Source: Candidatus Brocadia sp. (GTDB taxonomy: Bacteria > Planctomycetota > Brocadiia > Brocadiales > Brocadiaceae). Taken from it: 64,000 nt of DNA. The position numbers and the translations under genes were made by a program. A model generated the notes under the pieces. It searched no databases and was not told the DNA's origin. It saw only the letters and a program-made list of their open reading frames with translations. This document shows positions 25,719 through 33,940 of this stretch, in pieces. The stretch lies in the NCBI GenBank assembly GCA_021646415.1, contig SOEU01000001.1, positions 372,001-436,000 on the forward strand, given 5' to 3'. Positions within the stretch are counted from its first letter, which is position 1; each line of letters opens with the position of its first letter.

Positions 25719-26345
25719 TTATTGCCTGTTTTCTGGATTTTCACGGTCTAATGCCCATTTTAATGGGTTCTGGATAATATATTCCCGAATTTTATTGAAA
25801 TCATCAACATTTCTGATGATGTGATCGTAATAATTCCTTTGCCATACGTGGTTTCCCGGTGTTTTGTTCAACTGATTTATTATTTTGGTTGTTTGGTATT
25901 TGTAATATCCGATAATTTGACTTAATGTGCGTTTCCATTTGAGTGGGGTTTTGCCCCTACCATTAATTTCATGTATGGGCAAGGTGTATTCAGATTGGGG
26001 GCGGGGAGACACCCCGCCCCTACCATTGTTTACATTCATATTCGATGGGGATGTTGAAACGGCGTCCATGCAATCATCGTTGATTATGATTATTCCGTGG
26101 ATATGGTTGGGCATGACGATAAATGTATCTAATTGGACATTTTTAAAATGATTGGGTATTTCATACCAGAAATCGTTTACTATTTTACCTAACCGGGTCA
26201 ATTCCACAGATTCTATCAGGATATTTCCAAAAATACATTTTTTGTCATAGGAGCGAACGGTTATAAAATAGGCGCCGTTACGGGAATAATCATATTCCTT
26301 TAATCGTAGCGAACGTCTATGGTGTAGTTTTGGATCGTATGTCAT
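25719..26345 (-). CDS. REP-associated tyrosine transposase (RAYT, Y1 HUH family)
   Basis: A 208-residue single-strand transposase related to IS200 TnpA. It has the HUH metal-binding motif in VMPNHIHGIII, the N-terminal YSRNGAYFITVRSYDKKCIF strand, and the catalytic Tyr region WQRNYYDHIIRNVDDF followed by IREYIIQNPLKWA. RAYTs act on REP palindromes, and such palindromes flank the gene on both sides. Two more lie inside it (25944-26023) and encode the glycine/arginine-rich linker at about 108-140 (GRGGVSPRPQ and NGRGKTPLKW). It interrupts an ABC exporter operon, between the two ATPase genes. It appears intact. Confidence 0.88.
   Translation of the reverse strand: MTYDPKLHHRRSLRLKEYDYSRNGAYFITVRSYDKKCIFGNILIESVELTRLGKIVNDFWYEIPNHFKNVQLDTFIVMPNHIHGIIIINDDCMDAVSTSPSNMNVNNGRGGVSPRPQSEYTLPIHEINGRGKTPLKWKRTLSQIIGYYKYQTTKIINQLNKTPGNHVWQRNYYDHIIRNVDDFNKIREYIIQNPLKWALDRENPENRQ
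25944..26023. repeat. Two REP palindromes inside the RAYT coding sequence
   Basis: GGGGCGGGG (25998-26006) faces CCCCGCCCC (26012-26020) followed by TAC, and a shorter copy GGGGTTTTGCCCCTAC lies at 25945-25960. Both have the same orientation and TAC tail as the flanking copies, and the reading frame stays open through both. Confidence 0.75.
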
Positions 26346-26355
26346 AATTTAAATT

Positions 26356-26379
26356 GTAGGGGCGGGGCTTCCCCGCCCC
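26356..26379. repeat. GTAGGGGC-type REP palindrome
   Basis: GTAGGGGCGGGG-CTT-CCCCGCCCC, a 9-bp perfect GC stem 10 bases upstream of the RAYT start codon. A likely substrate of the RAYT. Confidence 0.75.
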
Positions 26380-26509
26380 CCCATATATATGCCGGACATG
26401 GGGGCAGTTGTTTAAAAATTATTATATACCCATTTTTCTTGTTTTTATGTGAAAAAATTCCTGTACAATTCAATTACCAAAAATCAGAAATGCTTCCAGA
26501 ATGCACCTT

Positions 26510-27427
26510 TTATTCCCTGGCGAGGACTGAGACAAAGACATCCTCGAGTGTCGGTTCCACAATCCGAACCTCAACAAGTTTAAGGCTGGCTCCGACGAGG
26601 ATCTCTTCCACCTGCAACGCGGTCTTTTCCGGATTCCGGGTCACGGCGTGAATCCGGTCTCCGAAAAGACCTACCGAATCGGCCTCTAGCCGATCCCGCA
26701 GCAATGACGCGGCCTTGCGCGGCTCCGGGGAACGAATCTCGAGGATTGTCCCTTGCATGAGCTCTTTTACTTCGTCCGGCGTCCCGCAGGCGAGCAGTTT
26801 GCCCTTATGGATGAGTCCTACCCTGTTGCAACGCTCGGCCTCGTCGAGGTAAGCAGTCGACACAAAAATCGTGACCTTCTCACGGAGCAATTGATACAGG
26901 ATACGCCAGAAGTCACGTCGGGAAACCGGATCCACGCCGTTAATCGGCTCGTCCAGAAAAAGCACTCTGGGGGTATGAATCAGCGCACAGACCAGGCCAA
27001 GCTTCTGTTTCATTCCACCCGACAGATTTCCTGCCAAACGTTTCCTGAAGGGTGTCAGGTTGCTGAAGGCGAGGAGTCGGTCAATCTTCTCTCCACGGTC
27101 CTTGCGAGGTACGCCGTAGATGTCCGCATAAAAATGAATATTTTCCATTACCGTGAGATCCGGATATAAACCAAATCTCTGACTCATGTAACCGATTTCC
27201 TCCTTGATCTCCTCTGCCTCTTTCACGATATGATGACCGGCAACCCAGGCATCACCTGACGTTGGTTCCATGATCGCACTCAGAAGCCGCATGGTAGTCG
27301 TTTTTCCGGCACCGTCAGGGCCAACGAGGCCAAATATCTCCCCCTCGGCTACTGTTAGCGTAAGGTTGTTAACGGCGCTCAGATCGTTAAAAGATTTCGT
27401 GAGGGCTTCGATTCTTATAGCATCCAT
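26510..27427 (-). CDS. ABC transporter ATP-binding protein (exporter)
   Basis: About 305 residues. Walker A GPDGAGKTT (Asp in place of Asn), Q-loop YMSQRFGLYPDLTV, signature LSGGMKQKLGLVCAL, Walker B VLFLDEPING, and VSTAYLDEAERC where the switch His is replaced by Ala-Tyr (STAYLDEA instead of TTHYMEEA). Loss of the H-loop His suggests this half-site is catalytically degenerate and the other ATPase is the active one. The C-terminal accessory domain is present. The ATG at 27427 lies within the end of the HlyD gene, overlapping it by about 40 bases; a GTG sits one codon earlier. Confidence 0.9.
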   Translation of the reverse strand: MDAIRIEALTKSFNDLSAVNNLTLTVAEGEIFGLVGPDGAGKTTTMRLLSAIMEPTSGDAWVAGHHIVKEAEEIKEEIGYMSQRFGLYPDLTVMENIHFYADIYGVPRKDRGEKIDRLLAFSNLTPFRKRLAGNLSGGMKQKLGLVCALIHTPRVLFLDEPINGVDPVSRRDFWRILYQLLREKVTIFVSTAYLDEAERCNRVGLIHKGKLLACGTPDEVKELMQGTILEIRSPEPRKAASLLRDRLEADSVGLFGDRIHAVTRNPEKTALQVEEILVGASLKLVEVRIVEPTLEDVFVSVLARE

Positions 27428-28439
27428 CACTTCCCTCCTGGGTTTGGTTTACCAAAATGTCTGCATCGGCGGGCATGCCCGGCTTGAGTTCCATGTCGGG
27501 GTTTGTCATTTCCACTTTCACCCGGTAGACAAGTTTAACCCTTTCCTTCTGTGTTTGGACGTTCTTGGGAGTAAACTCGGCTTCCGAGGCGATGAAGGAG
27601 ATATATCCTTCATACGCCTTGTCCGGGTAAGTATCGGCCGTCACTTTGACCCGCTGACCGACCTTCACACGGCCTAGCTCTATCTCATCGATATAAGCCC
27701 GAAGCCACGGCCTCTCCAGATCGCCAACCGTCACGACTGGTGTTCCCGGAGCAACGTATTCGCCCTGTTCGATGTTCTTCGAGAGGACAACGCCTGAAAG
27801 AGGTGAAATAAGCTTTGTATAGCCCAGACGAATCTGAGCCAGCTTAAGGGCAGCCCTGGCTTGTTTGACCCTTGCACGGGCCTGTTCAATCCGTTCCTTG
27901 CGGGGACCTTCCTTAATGAGCTTGAACCGTTCTTCGGCCTCCTGCATTTGGGCAACCGCAACCTCGTAAGTTCCCTTGGTATGTATATATTCCTCAGCGG
28001 AAATCGCCTGTTTTTGAAACAGTACCATTGCTCTATGGAAGTCGCTCTCCAGATGTTCCTTATCTGCTTTTGCAGCGGCTAGTTTTGCCGCAGCCTCAGC
28101 AATTTCTTCAGGACGCGAGCCGGCTTCAAGCTCGGACAGGTCGGCCTGCGCCATCTGCAGTTCTGCGCGTCGTATCTCCACCTCGCTGGCAAGGTCTGAA
28201 CTGTCCAGCAGTGCTACGACATCTCCTTCTCGTACAACCCCGCCTTCATCCACCAGCCGTTTATCCACACGCCCAGAAATCTTGAAACTCACCTCAGCGT
28301 CAGTGACCTCGATGTTGCCAGAGACACGAATGATGTTTGAACCATGGTGTGACCTGCTGTGGAGGTATAGAAAGGCCAATCCAGTTATAATCAAGACAAC
28401 AGGTATCACAACAACCAGCAATTTCATTTTTTTTCTCAT
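27387..28439 (-). CDS. HlyD/EmrA-type membrane fusion protein of an exporter (YbhG-like)
   Basis: About 350 residues. An N-terminal membrane anchor (LLVVVIPVVLIITGLAFLYL), a biotinyl-lipoyl-like half motif (GNIEVTDAEVSFKISGRVDK), a long alpha-hairpin coiled coil (about 75-205, Glu/Ala/Lys rich), then a beta-barrel domain (SPLSGVVLSKNIEQGEYVAP) and a C-terminal part ending in GMPADADILV. It links the inner-membrane ABC exporter to an outer-membrane channel. First intact gene of the exporter operon after the CBS gene. The start at 28439 (MRKKMK) is well spaced from CAGGAG; an upstream in-frame start exists. Confidence 0.9.
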   Translation of the reverse strand: MRKKMKLLVVVIPVVLIITGLAFLYLHSRSHHGSNIIRVSGNIEVTDAEVSFKISGRVDKRLVDEGGVVREGDVVALLDSSDLASEVEIRRAELQMAQADLSELEAGSRPEEIAEAAAKLAAAKADKEHLESDFHRAMVLFQKQAISAEEYIHTKGTYEVAVAQMQEAEERFKLIKEGPRKERIEQARARVKQARAALKLAQIRLGYTKLISPLSGVVLSKNIEQGEYVAPGTPVVTVGDLERPWLRAYIDEIELGRVKVGQRVKVTADTYPDKAYEGYISFIASEAEFTPKNVQTQKERVKLVYRVKVEMTNPDMELKPGMPADADILVNQTQEGSDGCYKNRSPHEIF

Positions 28440-28488
28440 TGCCTTACTCCTGTGCGAAGAACCGTGCAAGGGTTGTATAATAATCTTT

Positions 28489-29291
28489 CTAACTTGACTC
28501 CTTCAAAAGAAGTGACTTACTTAAACTACCCCGATCGATCTCGTTAAGTTGCTGGAAAAACTGAACAAATCTGCGGAGTACATTCAAATCATCTTCTGCA
28601 ATTCCCTTGGGATCGAAATGCATCACATCGTTCCGAATTCGGCGAACTTCATCAAGGTGTTTCACAAAGATTTTACGATCAATTTGTAGTTCCAACTTTG
28701 TCCAACCGCGAGGATTCTCTAATAGTCGTACATACTCGCCGAATGTTAGATCGAGTACGCCATTAATTTCCCGCCGTGTATCCGATGGATCTTTTATCGA
28801 TGCGAGTTCGTCAGCGGTGAATTTACCATCGATCAGGTGACGAATGGAGTTTTCGATTTCACCGATGAGAAGAAATGGTTCTACAAATTGGCCAAATTGT
28901 TGACTTAGGTCATAAACGGTGACAATACCGCAGATTCGTTTTGTCGAATCGCGCACAAGTACATAACCGTGCCTGGCAATTAACCGGATTGCCTGAAACA
29001 ATGAGTCATCAGCTCTTACTTCATAATGTCTTTCGATGCAATCGTTGACAATTTTGCAAGTGTATCCCAAATCGAGCCGGCTCCCAATTGATTTCCAACT
29101 GACCATCCCTCTTACATCCCTTTCCGATGCCATTACTGCTATTTGCGAAACGTCGTTTGCGAGCATAATCGTTATTGCCTCTTGTAAAAGAGTTTGGGGA
29201 TAAATTGAAACCGGTGGCTGTTTGCAGCTGCAAGTTTACCAATCCGATACGTTGGGTCTTTAAATGATTGGGAAATAGGATTGTTTTTCCA
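28489..29291 (-). pseudogene. CBS-pair protein with HEPN-like C-terminus, frameshifted at the 5' end
   Basis: From an ATG at 29166 a 225-residue frame encodes a CBS pair (VSQIAVMASERDVRGMVSWK, then FQAIRLIARHGYVLVRDS and ICGIVTVYDLSQQF). A C-terminal helical region contains RRIRNDVMHFDPKG, an RxxxxH signature like that of HEPN RNases. CBS-like sequence continues upstream of that ATG in frame (QPPVSIYPQTLLQEAITIML), then in another frame (NPISQSFKDPTYRIGKLAAAN), with no start codon. At least one frameshift lies near 29215-29225. It is either a pseudogene or a sequencing error in a real gene. It lies between the TetR operator and the exporter operon and may be its first gene. Confidence 0.6.
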
Positions 29292-29322
29292 TAGAGATTA
29301 AAGTAACAGTTTAGCTATGTAG

Positions 29323-29404
29323 GATGGGTCAAGCGGAGCAGACCCATCAATAATAGTAACTAATTTGCTGTATGGTCGTAAAGCGACGAGCCTCGTCGCT
29401 CTAC
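29323..29404. repeat. Two small intergenic palindromes
   Basis: GATGGGTC (29323-29330) faces GACCCATC (29341-29348), and AGCGACGAG-C-CTCGTCGCT lies at 29382-29400, flanked by GTA and TAC. They are different families of REP-like repeats side by side. Either could form a hairpin in transcripts. Confidence 0.55.
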
Positions 29405-29420
29405 ATTGGTTGATCATAAA

Positions 29421-29438
29421 TGTGAATAATTATTCACA
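29421..29438. promoter_or_regulatory. TetR operator, downstream copy
   Basis: A perfect 18-bp palindrome TGTGAATAATTATTCACA. The same arms (TGTGAATA, TATTCACA) occur at 30065-30082, so the two sites bracket the tetR gene. This copy lies upstream of the exporter operon, which reads leftwards from about 29290. Confidence 0.8.
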
Positions 29439-29452
29439 TAATGGTTAAAAAA

Positions 29453-30052
29453 TTATTTTACTTTAAGACACTCATTGAAAATCTTCCATGCCTTTTCTGT
29501 ATGCCTTGTCACGTCGAATTCACCGTCACTCATGTGCCAGAGGATTGCCGCCGGTTGGATCATGCCTAAAAACATCAGGGAGACGGTTGCCGGTTCTGCG
29601 TCAGGGCGTATCTGGCCTTCCTGCTGACCCTGGTGAACAATTTCACCTACTCTATCAAGATACCCTTTGACGATCTCATACACTTTGGTCTTTCGTTCGG
29701 GATGTCCATTATAAACATCTTCGGAAAAGATGATGCGTGGGATGCCCTGATTCTCCCGGATCAGCTTGACGTGAAGCATCAACAAACGCCTGAGACAATC
29801 CAGCGGGTCAGAAGTCTCTTTGCAGACAACAGTGGCATTGTCAAGTAATCCTTTCTGGATATAACCGATGGCGGCATCCAGTACTTCGTCCTTGTCTTTG
29901 AAGTGACGGTAGATTGCCGAGGGAACTATACCAACCCGACGTGCAACCCTGGCCATGCTCAATCCCTTCAGCCCATGACTGGCAACCAAACTTAAAGCAG
30001 CTTGGGCTATTTGATCCTGTCTAATTTCTGTGTCCAATTTCTTCATGCCCAT
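29453..30052 (-). CDS. TetR-family transcriptional regulator
   Basis: About 199 residues. The N-terminal TetR HTH lies at about 10-58 (AQAALSLVASHGLKGLSMAR, VGIVPSAIYRHFKDKDEVLD); the C-terminal helical ligand domain (about 70-199) is of TetR_C type (IPRIIFSEDVYNGHPERKTK, EGQIRPDAEPATVSLMFLGM). It very likely represses the adjacent HlyD/ABC exporter operon and itself: matching 18-bp palindromes lie just after and just before the gene. The ATG at 30052 follows AGGGG with good spacing; an upstream in-frame ATG would run through the operator. Confidence 0.9.
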   Translation of the reverse strand: MGMKKLDTEIRQDQIAQAALSLVASHGLKGLSMARVARRVGIVPSAIYRHFKDKDEVLDAAIGYIQKGLLDNATVVCKETSDPLDCLRRLLMLHVKLIRENQGIPRIIFSEDVYNGHPERKTKVYEIVKGYLDRVGEIVHQGQQEGQIRPDAEPATVSLMFLGMIQPAAILWHMSDGEFDVTRHTEKAWKIFNECLKVK

Positions 30053-30064
30053 ATTCCCCTCTGA

Positions 30065-30082
30065 TGTGAATACATATTCACA
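30065..30082. promoter_or_regulatory. TetR operator, autoregulatory copy
   Basis: TGTGAATA-CA-TATTCACA, 12 bases upstream of the tetR ATG. It shares both 8-nt arms with 29421-29438, so repressor bound here would block tetR's own transcription or translation initiation region. Confidence 0.8.
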
Positions 30083-30124
30083 TTTTACAAAATTATGGTT
30101 TTGTGTCAAGAAGAAATGATAGAA

Positions 30125-30331
30125 TTAATAATTATTAAATTCTTCGATGGCAAGTCCAACTTCACTGATTATGGTAGTAAGGTACCTTGGAAATGCCTTT
30201 TCCAGGACGGTTCTGAATGACAGTTCGCTTACGGGTGGTTGGATTATACCGTATTTCGTAGCTTCCTTTGGCATGACGATCAAATTCGAAGCCCGCTTTG
30301 CGCAATTTATGGATACCTTCAATGGGCTCTG
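30125..30331 (-). pseudogene. HicA-like toxin remnant, frameshifted
   Basis: One minus-strand frame reads HKLRKAGFEFDRHAKGSYEI then RYNPTTRKRTVIQNRPGKGI, a HicA/YcfA pattern (in this variant the GSH catalytic His position reads GSY). The last part, IISEVGLAIEEFNNY, is in another frame and corresponds to the family's usual C-terminus. There is no start codon at the 5' end and no HicB partner. The gene is dead by frameshift and truncation. An open frame of 65 codons over the same bases is the wrong frame for most of it. Confidence 0.65.
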
Positions 30332-30399
30332 AAAATAAATTCTATTGACTGTAACAAAGTATTTAGCTATAGTCTTTCTTGCTTAAGAGGGCAAAGGAA

Positions 30400-30957
30400 A
30401 TGAACACGACAACAACAAAAAAAACCTGGACAGAAAAAGAACTTATGTCTTTACCAAAAGAGGGATATAAGTACGAGTTGATACAAGGAGAACTGGTTAT
30501 GGGTCCGGCCGGTATTGAACATGAAGAGATCGGCGCACATCTTCTTACCGCATTGAGAAGATTTGTTTCCGAGCGAAAACTGGGGATCGTATGTGGTTCA
30601 AGCGCAGGTTATTGGATGAAATCGGGAAATCTTCGTTCTCCTGACGTGTCATTTATCTGTAAAGAAAGATTACAAGGATGCAAACGACCGCCGAAAGGTT
30701 TTTTTAAAGGATCGCCGGATATTGCAATTGAAATTCTATCCCCTACCGACACTATAGAAAGCCTCCATGGGAAGATCGTTGAATATTTTGAGAATGATAC
30801 GAAACTGGCATGGGTGGTCAATCCAGAAGAACAAACCGTTTTAGTATACCATTCACCACAACCCAGCAAACTCCTCACAAAAAACGATCGTTTGGATGGA
30901 GAAGAAGTTTTAAAAGGCTTTGCCTTCCCCATCGCTGAATTATTTACAGAAATTTAA
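30400..30957 (+). CDS. Uma2-family (DUF820) putative restriction-fold endonuclease
   Basis: About 185 residues. The family hallmarks are YELIQGELVMGPAG near the N-terminus, the central SPDVSFICKERLQG, and the core SPDIAIEILSPTDT followed by K in the next helix (LHGKIVEYFENDTKLAWVV), which form the PD-(D/E)xK active site. These proteins are abundant in cyanobacteria and planctomycetes and of unknown role. Start at 30400 (ATG, AAAGGA upstream); an in-frame TTG at 30379 is possible. Monocistronic. Confidence 0.88.
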   Translation: MNTTTTKKTWTEKELMSLPKEGYKYELIQGELVMGPAGIEHEEIGAHLLTALRRFVSERKLGIVCGSSAGYWMKSGNLRSPDVSFICKERLQGCKRPPKGFFKGSPDIAIEILSPTDTIESLHGKIVEYFENDTKLAWVVNPEEQTVLVYHSPQPSKLLTKNDRLDGEEVLKGFAFPIAELFTEI

Positions 30958-31035
30958 GCGTTATATTCCGCCCTTTCAGGGCGTTGATGCATATGCACAA
31001 ACTTTGCTTTGCTGTTTTTTTATCAGGCTGATGTT

Positions 31036-31063
31036 GTAGGAACACGGTGCTCCGTGTTCCTAC
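31036..31063. repeat. Perfect 12-bp stem-loop (REP-like or bidirectional terminator)
   Basis: GTAGGAACACGG-TGCT-CCGTGTTCCTAC, between the convergent ends of the Uma2 gene and the cytochrome b/c gene. Without a T run it is a REP-like palindrome rather than a classical terminator. Beside it (31070-31110) is a low-complexity ATTCGA-type repeat. Confidence 0.6.
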
Positions 31064-31117
31064 GATTTATGAGGATTCCAACATCGAATATCGAACAAGA
31101 ATAATGAATGTCGAAGC

Positions 31118-32902
31118 TCAGGACTCGCCTTTAAAGCTCATCACTGTCCTTGGGCTTGTCAGGCCAAACACATATGTTCTCTTCCTTTTTTCCCTCTCGG
31201 AAACAAGCACCCTGTCCTTTGATAATGTAAACAGATATTGTATAAGTGCATCCAATTGACTATCGGTAAGCTTATCAAAGCTAGGCATCTTATTCCTTGT
31301 ACCATAAAATTTCGGATCAGCAGGGTTTTTGATAAACTCTTTTAACCACGTCTCTGACAAATACTCAGTCAAATTTGGTGCGATCTTTTTCAATTCTTTA
31401 TTACCAATGGGATGGCATACAACACAATTTCCCTTCATGACAAGCTCTTTTCCCCTCTCTACTCTTTCGATATTTTGATTGAGCAGACCGCCTGACTGGC
31501 TGAGCAGGAATTCAGACATATCCAGGAGAGATTCGTCAGGGAGTTTTACCGGAGGCATGGTTCCCGATTCCTTAAAATATTTTTTATCTTTGGGATTTTT
31601 TAAGAGTCCCGCAATCCATTCTCGCGACCCAAAAGTGGTAAAATCGGGACCATTTTCTCCTCCCTCCCCTCTTACCATGTGACACCCAATACAACTTTCT
31701 TTAAAAATCTTTTCTCCCAGGTATACAGGATCATTGAGAAAGATAGACATTCCGCCTGCAGGTGGAATACCCCTTGATGCCAGTTTTATGGCCCTAGCAG
31801 CCTGTTTCTCGGCATCTTCTCGCTGATGGATAATATGGACATCATGGCTATCATGATAGATAGCAACGGCGGTTAAGGCAATAATTCCTGCTAATCCAGA
31901 AAATATAGCACCAAAAAATGGCACTCTTTTTGACGGATATTGAGATGGATTTCTGTCGATAAATGGCAGTACAAAAAGGAATGCCAAAGCAAGGGCAGGG
32001 ACAATAACGGTACCCACAATTAGGAATTTTCCCTGACAATATTTTAAGAGCTGGAATAGGAACAAGAAGTACCATTCGGGCCTGGCAAGATAATTCGATG
32101 CAGGATCGGCTGGTGCCTGAAGTTCTGCGCCACCAGCCCAGAAGACCACCCCAGCAAGTGCCGCATATATTCCTATGGCAAATACGGCATCTTTAAATAT
32201 CTGGTCTGGCCAGAAGGGGTCAACACGGTTTTTATATACCTCTTCACTCATTTTCCAATACGGGGTTACACCATGTTTACGGAAAAGCGCTATATGAATA
32301 AAAAGGAAAAAGACGAGTGAAATCGGTAATAAAAATACATGAAGGGTGTAAAAACGGGTGATGGTAAAATTCCCATAGTCACCCCCACCCTGATGTAATA
32401 TTTTAATATATTTTCCGATCACAGGAACAGTGCCCATGATATTGGTAGCAACCTGCGTGGCCCAGTATCCCTTTTGATCCCAAGGTAAAAGGTAACCTGT
32501 TAAGCCAAAACCTGCCAGAAATAAAAGAAGGATTACCCCGGAAATCCAATTCAGTTCACGGGGTTTTTTACATGCACCAAAGATAAAAACCTGGAACATG
32601 TGTACAAGGGCAAGTATTATCATTGCACTTGACCCAAAGTGATGCAAGCCGCGAACAAACCAACCAAAAGATGTCTTATATTGAAGGTAATAAACACTTC
32701 CCCATGCGGATGTCGAAGAGGGAGAGTAAAAGCTGGTCATAATAATTCCGGTAACCGCCTGGAGAATAAAAAGGAATACAAGGCCGCTTCCAAAAATATA
32801 CGACCACTTAGCCCCGCCATGGACAGGCTCATCCAGTGCCGCTTTTAAAAGCTTGCTCAATCCGGTTCTATCTTCTATCCATTCACTTAATTTGTTTGCC
32901 AT
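31118..32902 (-). CDS. Cytochrome b fused to dihaem cytochrome c (Rieske/cytochrome b complex 1)
   Basis: A 594-residue membrane protein. The N-terminal about 370 residues form a full cytochrome b of eight TM helices: haem-binding His in HHFGSSAMIILALVHMFQV and FYTLHVFLLP...FIHIALF, and the Q-site motif PEWYFLFLFQLLKY. The C-terminal about 200 residues hold two c-type haem sites, CIGCH and CVVCH, each with a distal Met (MPPVKLPD, MPSFDKLT). The fused cytochrome c replaces cytochrome c1 as electron outlet. The Rieske gene lies 236 bases upstream on the same strand. Anammox bacteria carry several such complexes for quinol-dependent proton translocation on the anammoxosome membrane (known for the group, inferred here). 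Confidence 0.93.
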   Translation of the reverse strand: MANKLSEWIEDRTGLSKLLKAALDEPVHGGAKWSYIFGSGLVFLFILQAVTGIIMTSFYSPSSTSAWGSVYYLQYKTSFGWFVRGLHHFGSSAMIILALVHMFQVFIFGACKKPRELNWISGVILLLFLAGFGLTGYLLPWDQKGYWATQVATNIMGTVPVIGKYIKILHQGGGDYGNFTITRFYTLHVFLLPISLVFFLFIHIALFRKHGVTPYWKMSEEVYKNRVDPFWPDQIFKDAVFAIGIYAALAGVVFWAGGAELQAPADPASNYLARPEWYFLFLFQLLKYCQGKFLIVGTVIVPALALAFLFVLPFIDRNPSQYPSKRVPFFGAIFSGLAGIIALTAVAIYHDSHDVHIIHQREDAEKQAARAIKLASRGIPPAGGMSIFLNDPVYLGEKIFKESCIGCHMVRGEGGENGPDFTTFGSREWIAGLLKNPKDKKYFKESGTMPPVKLPDESLLDMSEFLLSQSGGLLNQNIERVERGKELVMKGNCVVCHPIGNKELKKIAPNLTEYLSETWLKEFIKNPADPKFYGTRNKMPSFDKLTDSQLDALIQYLFTLSKDRVLVSEREKRKRTYVFGLTSPRTVMSFKGES

Positions 32903-33138
32903 AGATTTAGGCCACCTCAGAAATATGCTATAGTAGTATCTGTAAATTTAATTCCAGCCATTATAAGCTCCAAACAACAATCTCCAAATTACAAATAAAT
33001 TTCAATGCGTTTCTGACAGGTTCAGGAATCCAAAACAAAGGGGATTTGAACATTTGACATTGTAATTTAGAATTTGTTTGAAATTTGTTACTTGCAATTT
33101 GGAATTTTAAATTTTATTCTCCCGCTGGTCTGCCCGGG

Positions 33139-33687
33139 TTATGTGAAGCTCCCGAATTTTATGAGGATATTATTGTTTTCTATCTTTGTTTCAAAACTGT
33201 AAAGATCACGCGGGGCAGGCCCCGATATTTTCTTACCGTTTATGTCAAAAACACCTTCGTGGCAAGGACAAAGAAACTGTTTAACGTCCTCTCCCCAATT
33301 TATTCCACAACCAAGATGCGGGCAATTAACAGAAAATACGTTTAACGTATTATCCTTTTTTCGTATTACCCATACAGACCCCATAACCAATCCTTCAAAA
33401 ATATTCCATGCATCCATTTTCGAAGACGTGACAGTCGTCTTTTTTGGTATGCCAACAGGAAAATCATCCACTCTGCCGATATTGATAAAGTCTTCTGTGC
33501 CGTATACCGTTTCTTTCATTAATGGGTGCACTGCCAGGCCTACAAGCGGTGCCACTACACCTGCTGCTAAAGTCCCTCCCAATGCATGCGATGCGATCTT
33601 TAGAAATTTTCTTCTGCTGTTTTCCACTTTTTTATCCTTTTCCTCCCTTAATATAAACGTACAGGATGACCCTTTATTTTTCGGCAT
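33139..33687 (-). CDS. Rieske iron-sulfur protein (complex 1)
   Basis: A 182-residue protein with an N-terminal Tat-type signal anchor (SRRKFLKIASHALGG plus a hydrophobic stretch to about 55) and a C-terminal Rieske domain with both cluster motifs, CPHLGC and CPCHEG, and the Pro loop GPAPRDLYSF. It passes electrons from quinol to the cytochrome c part encoded downstream. The 236-base gap to the cytochrome b gene is filled with AATTT-rich low-complexity sequence (33000-33110) rather than a gene. Confidence 0.94.
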   Translation of the reverse strand: MPKNKGSSCTFILREEKDKKVENSRRKFLKIASHALGGTLAAGVVAPLVGLAVHPLMKETVYGTEDFINIGRVDDFPVGIPKKTTVTSSKMDAWNIFEGLVMGSVWVIRKKDNTLNVFSVNCPHLGCGINWGEDVKQFLCPCHEGVFDINGKKISGPAPRDLYSFETKIENNNILIKFGSFT

Positions 33688-33940
33688 ATTCCAACAATTA
33701 AAACATGGATATTATATACTTTTCTCATAAAAATAAAGTAAAAATTAAAATAGCACAAATGCTTTAAAAAGCTATCATGGTTTTGTGATAATTTATGTGT
33801 TTATTAAATAATTGTATTCCAATTGCAATAATTGATTTTGTGTTTTTCTCTTGCATGTATTCGAAATTTTTGCTTGATTAACTATTAAAATTTGCGGCTA
33901 TTTTGACACTTAAGATATTTCTATAATATAAGGATATCCC

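Noticed and set aside
25600-26400. CRISPR-like array suggested by repeated GC-rich motifs
   Set aside because: The repeats are palindromes of unequal spacing and some are coding; there are no uniform spacers and no cas genes.
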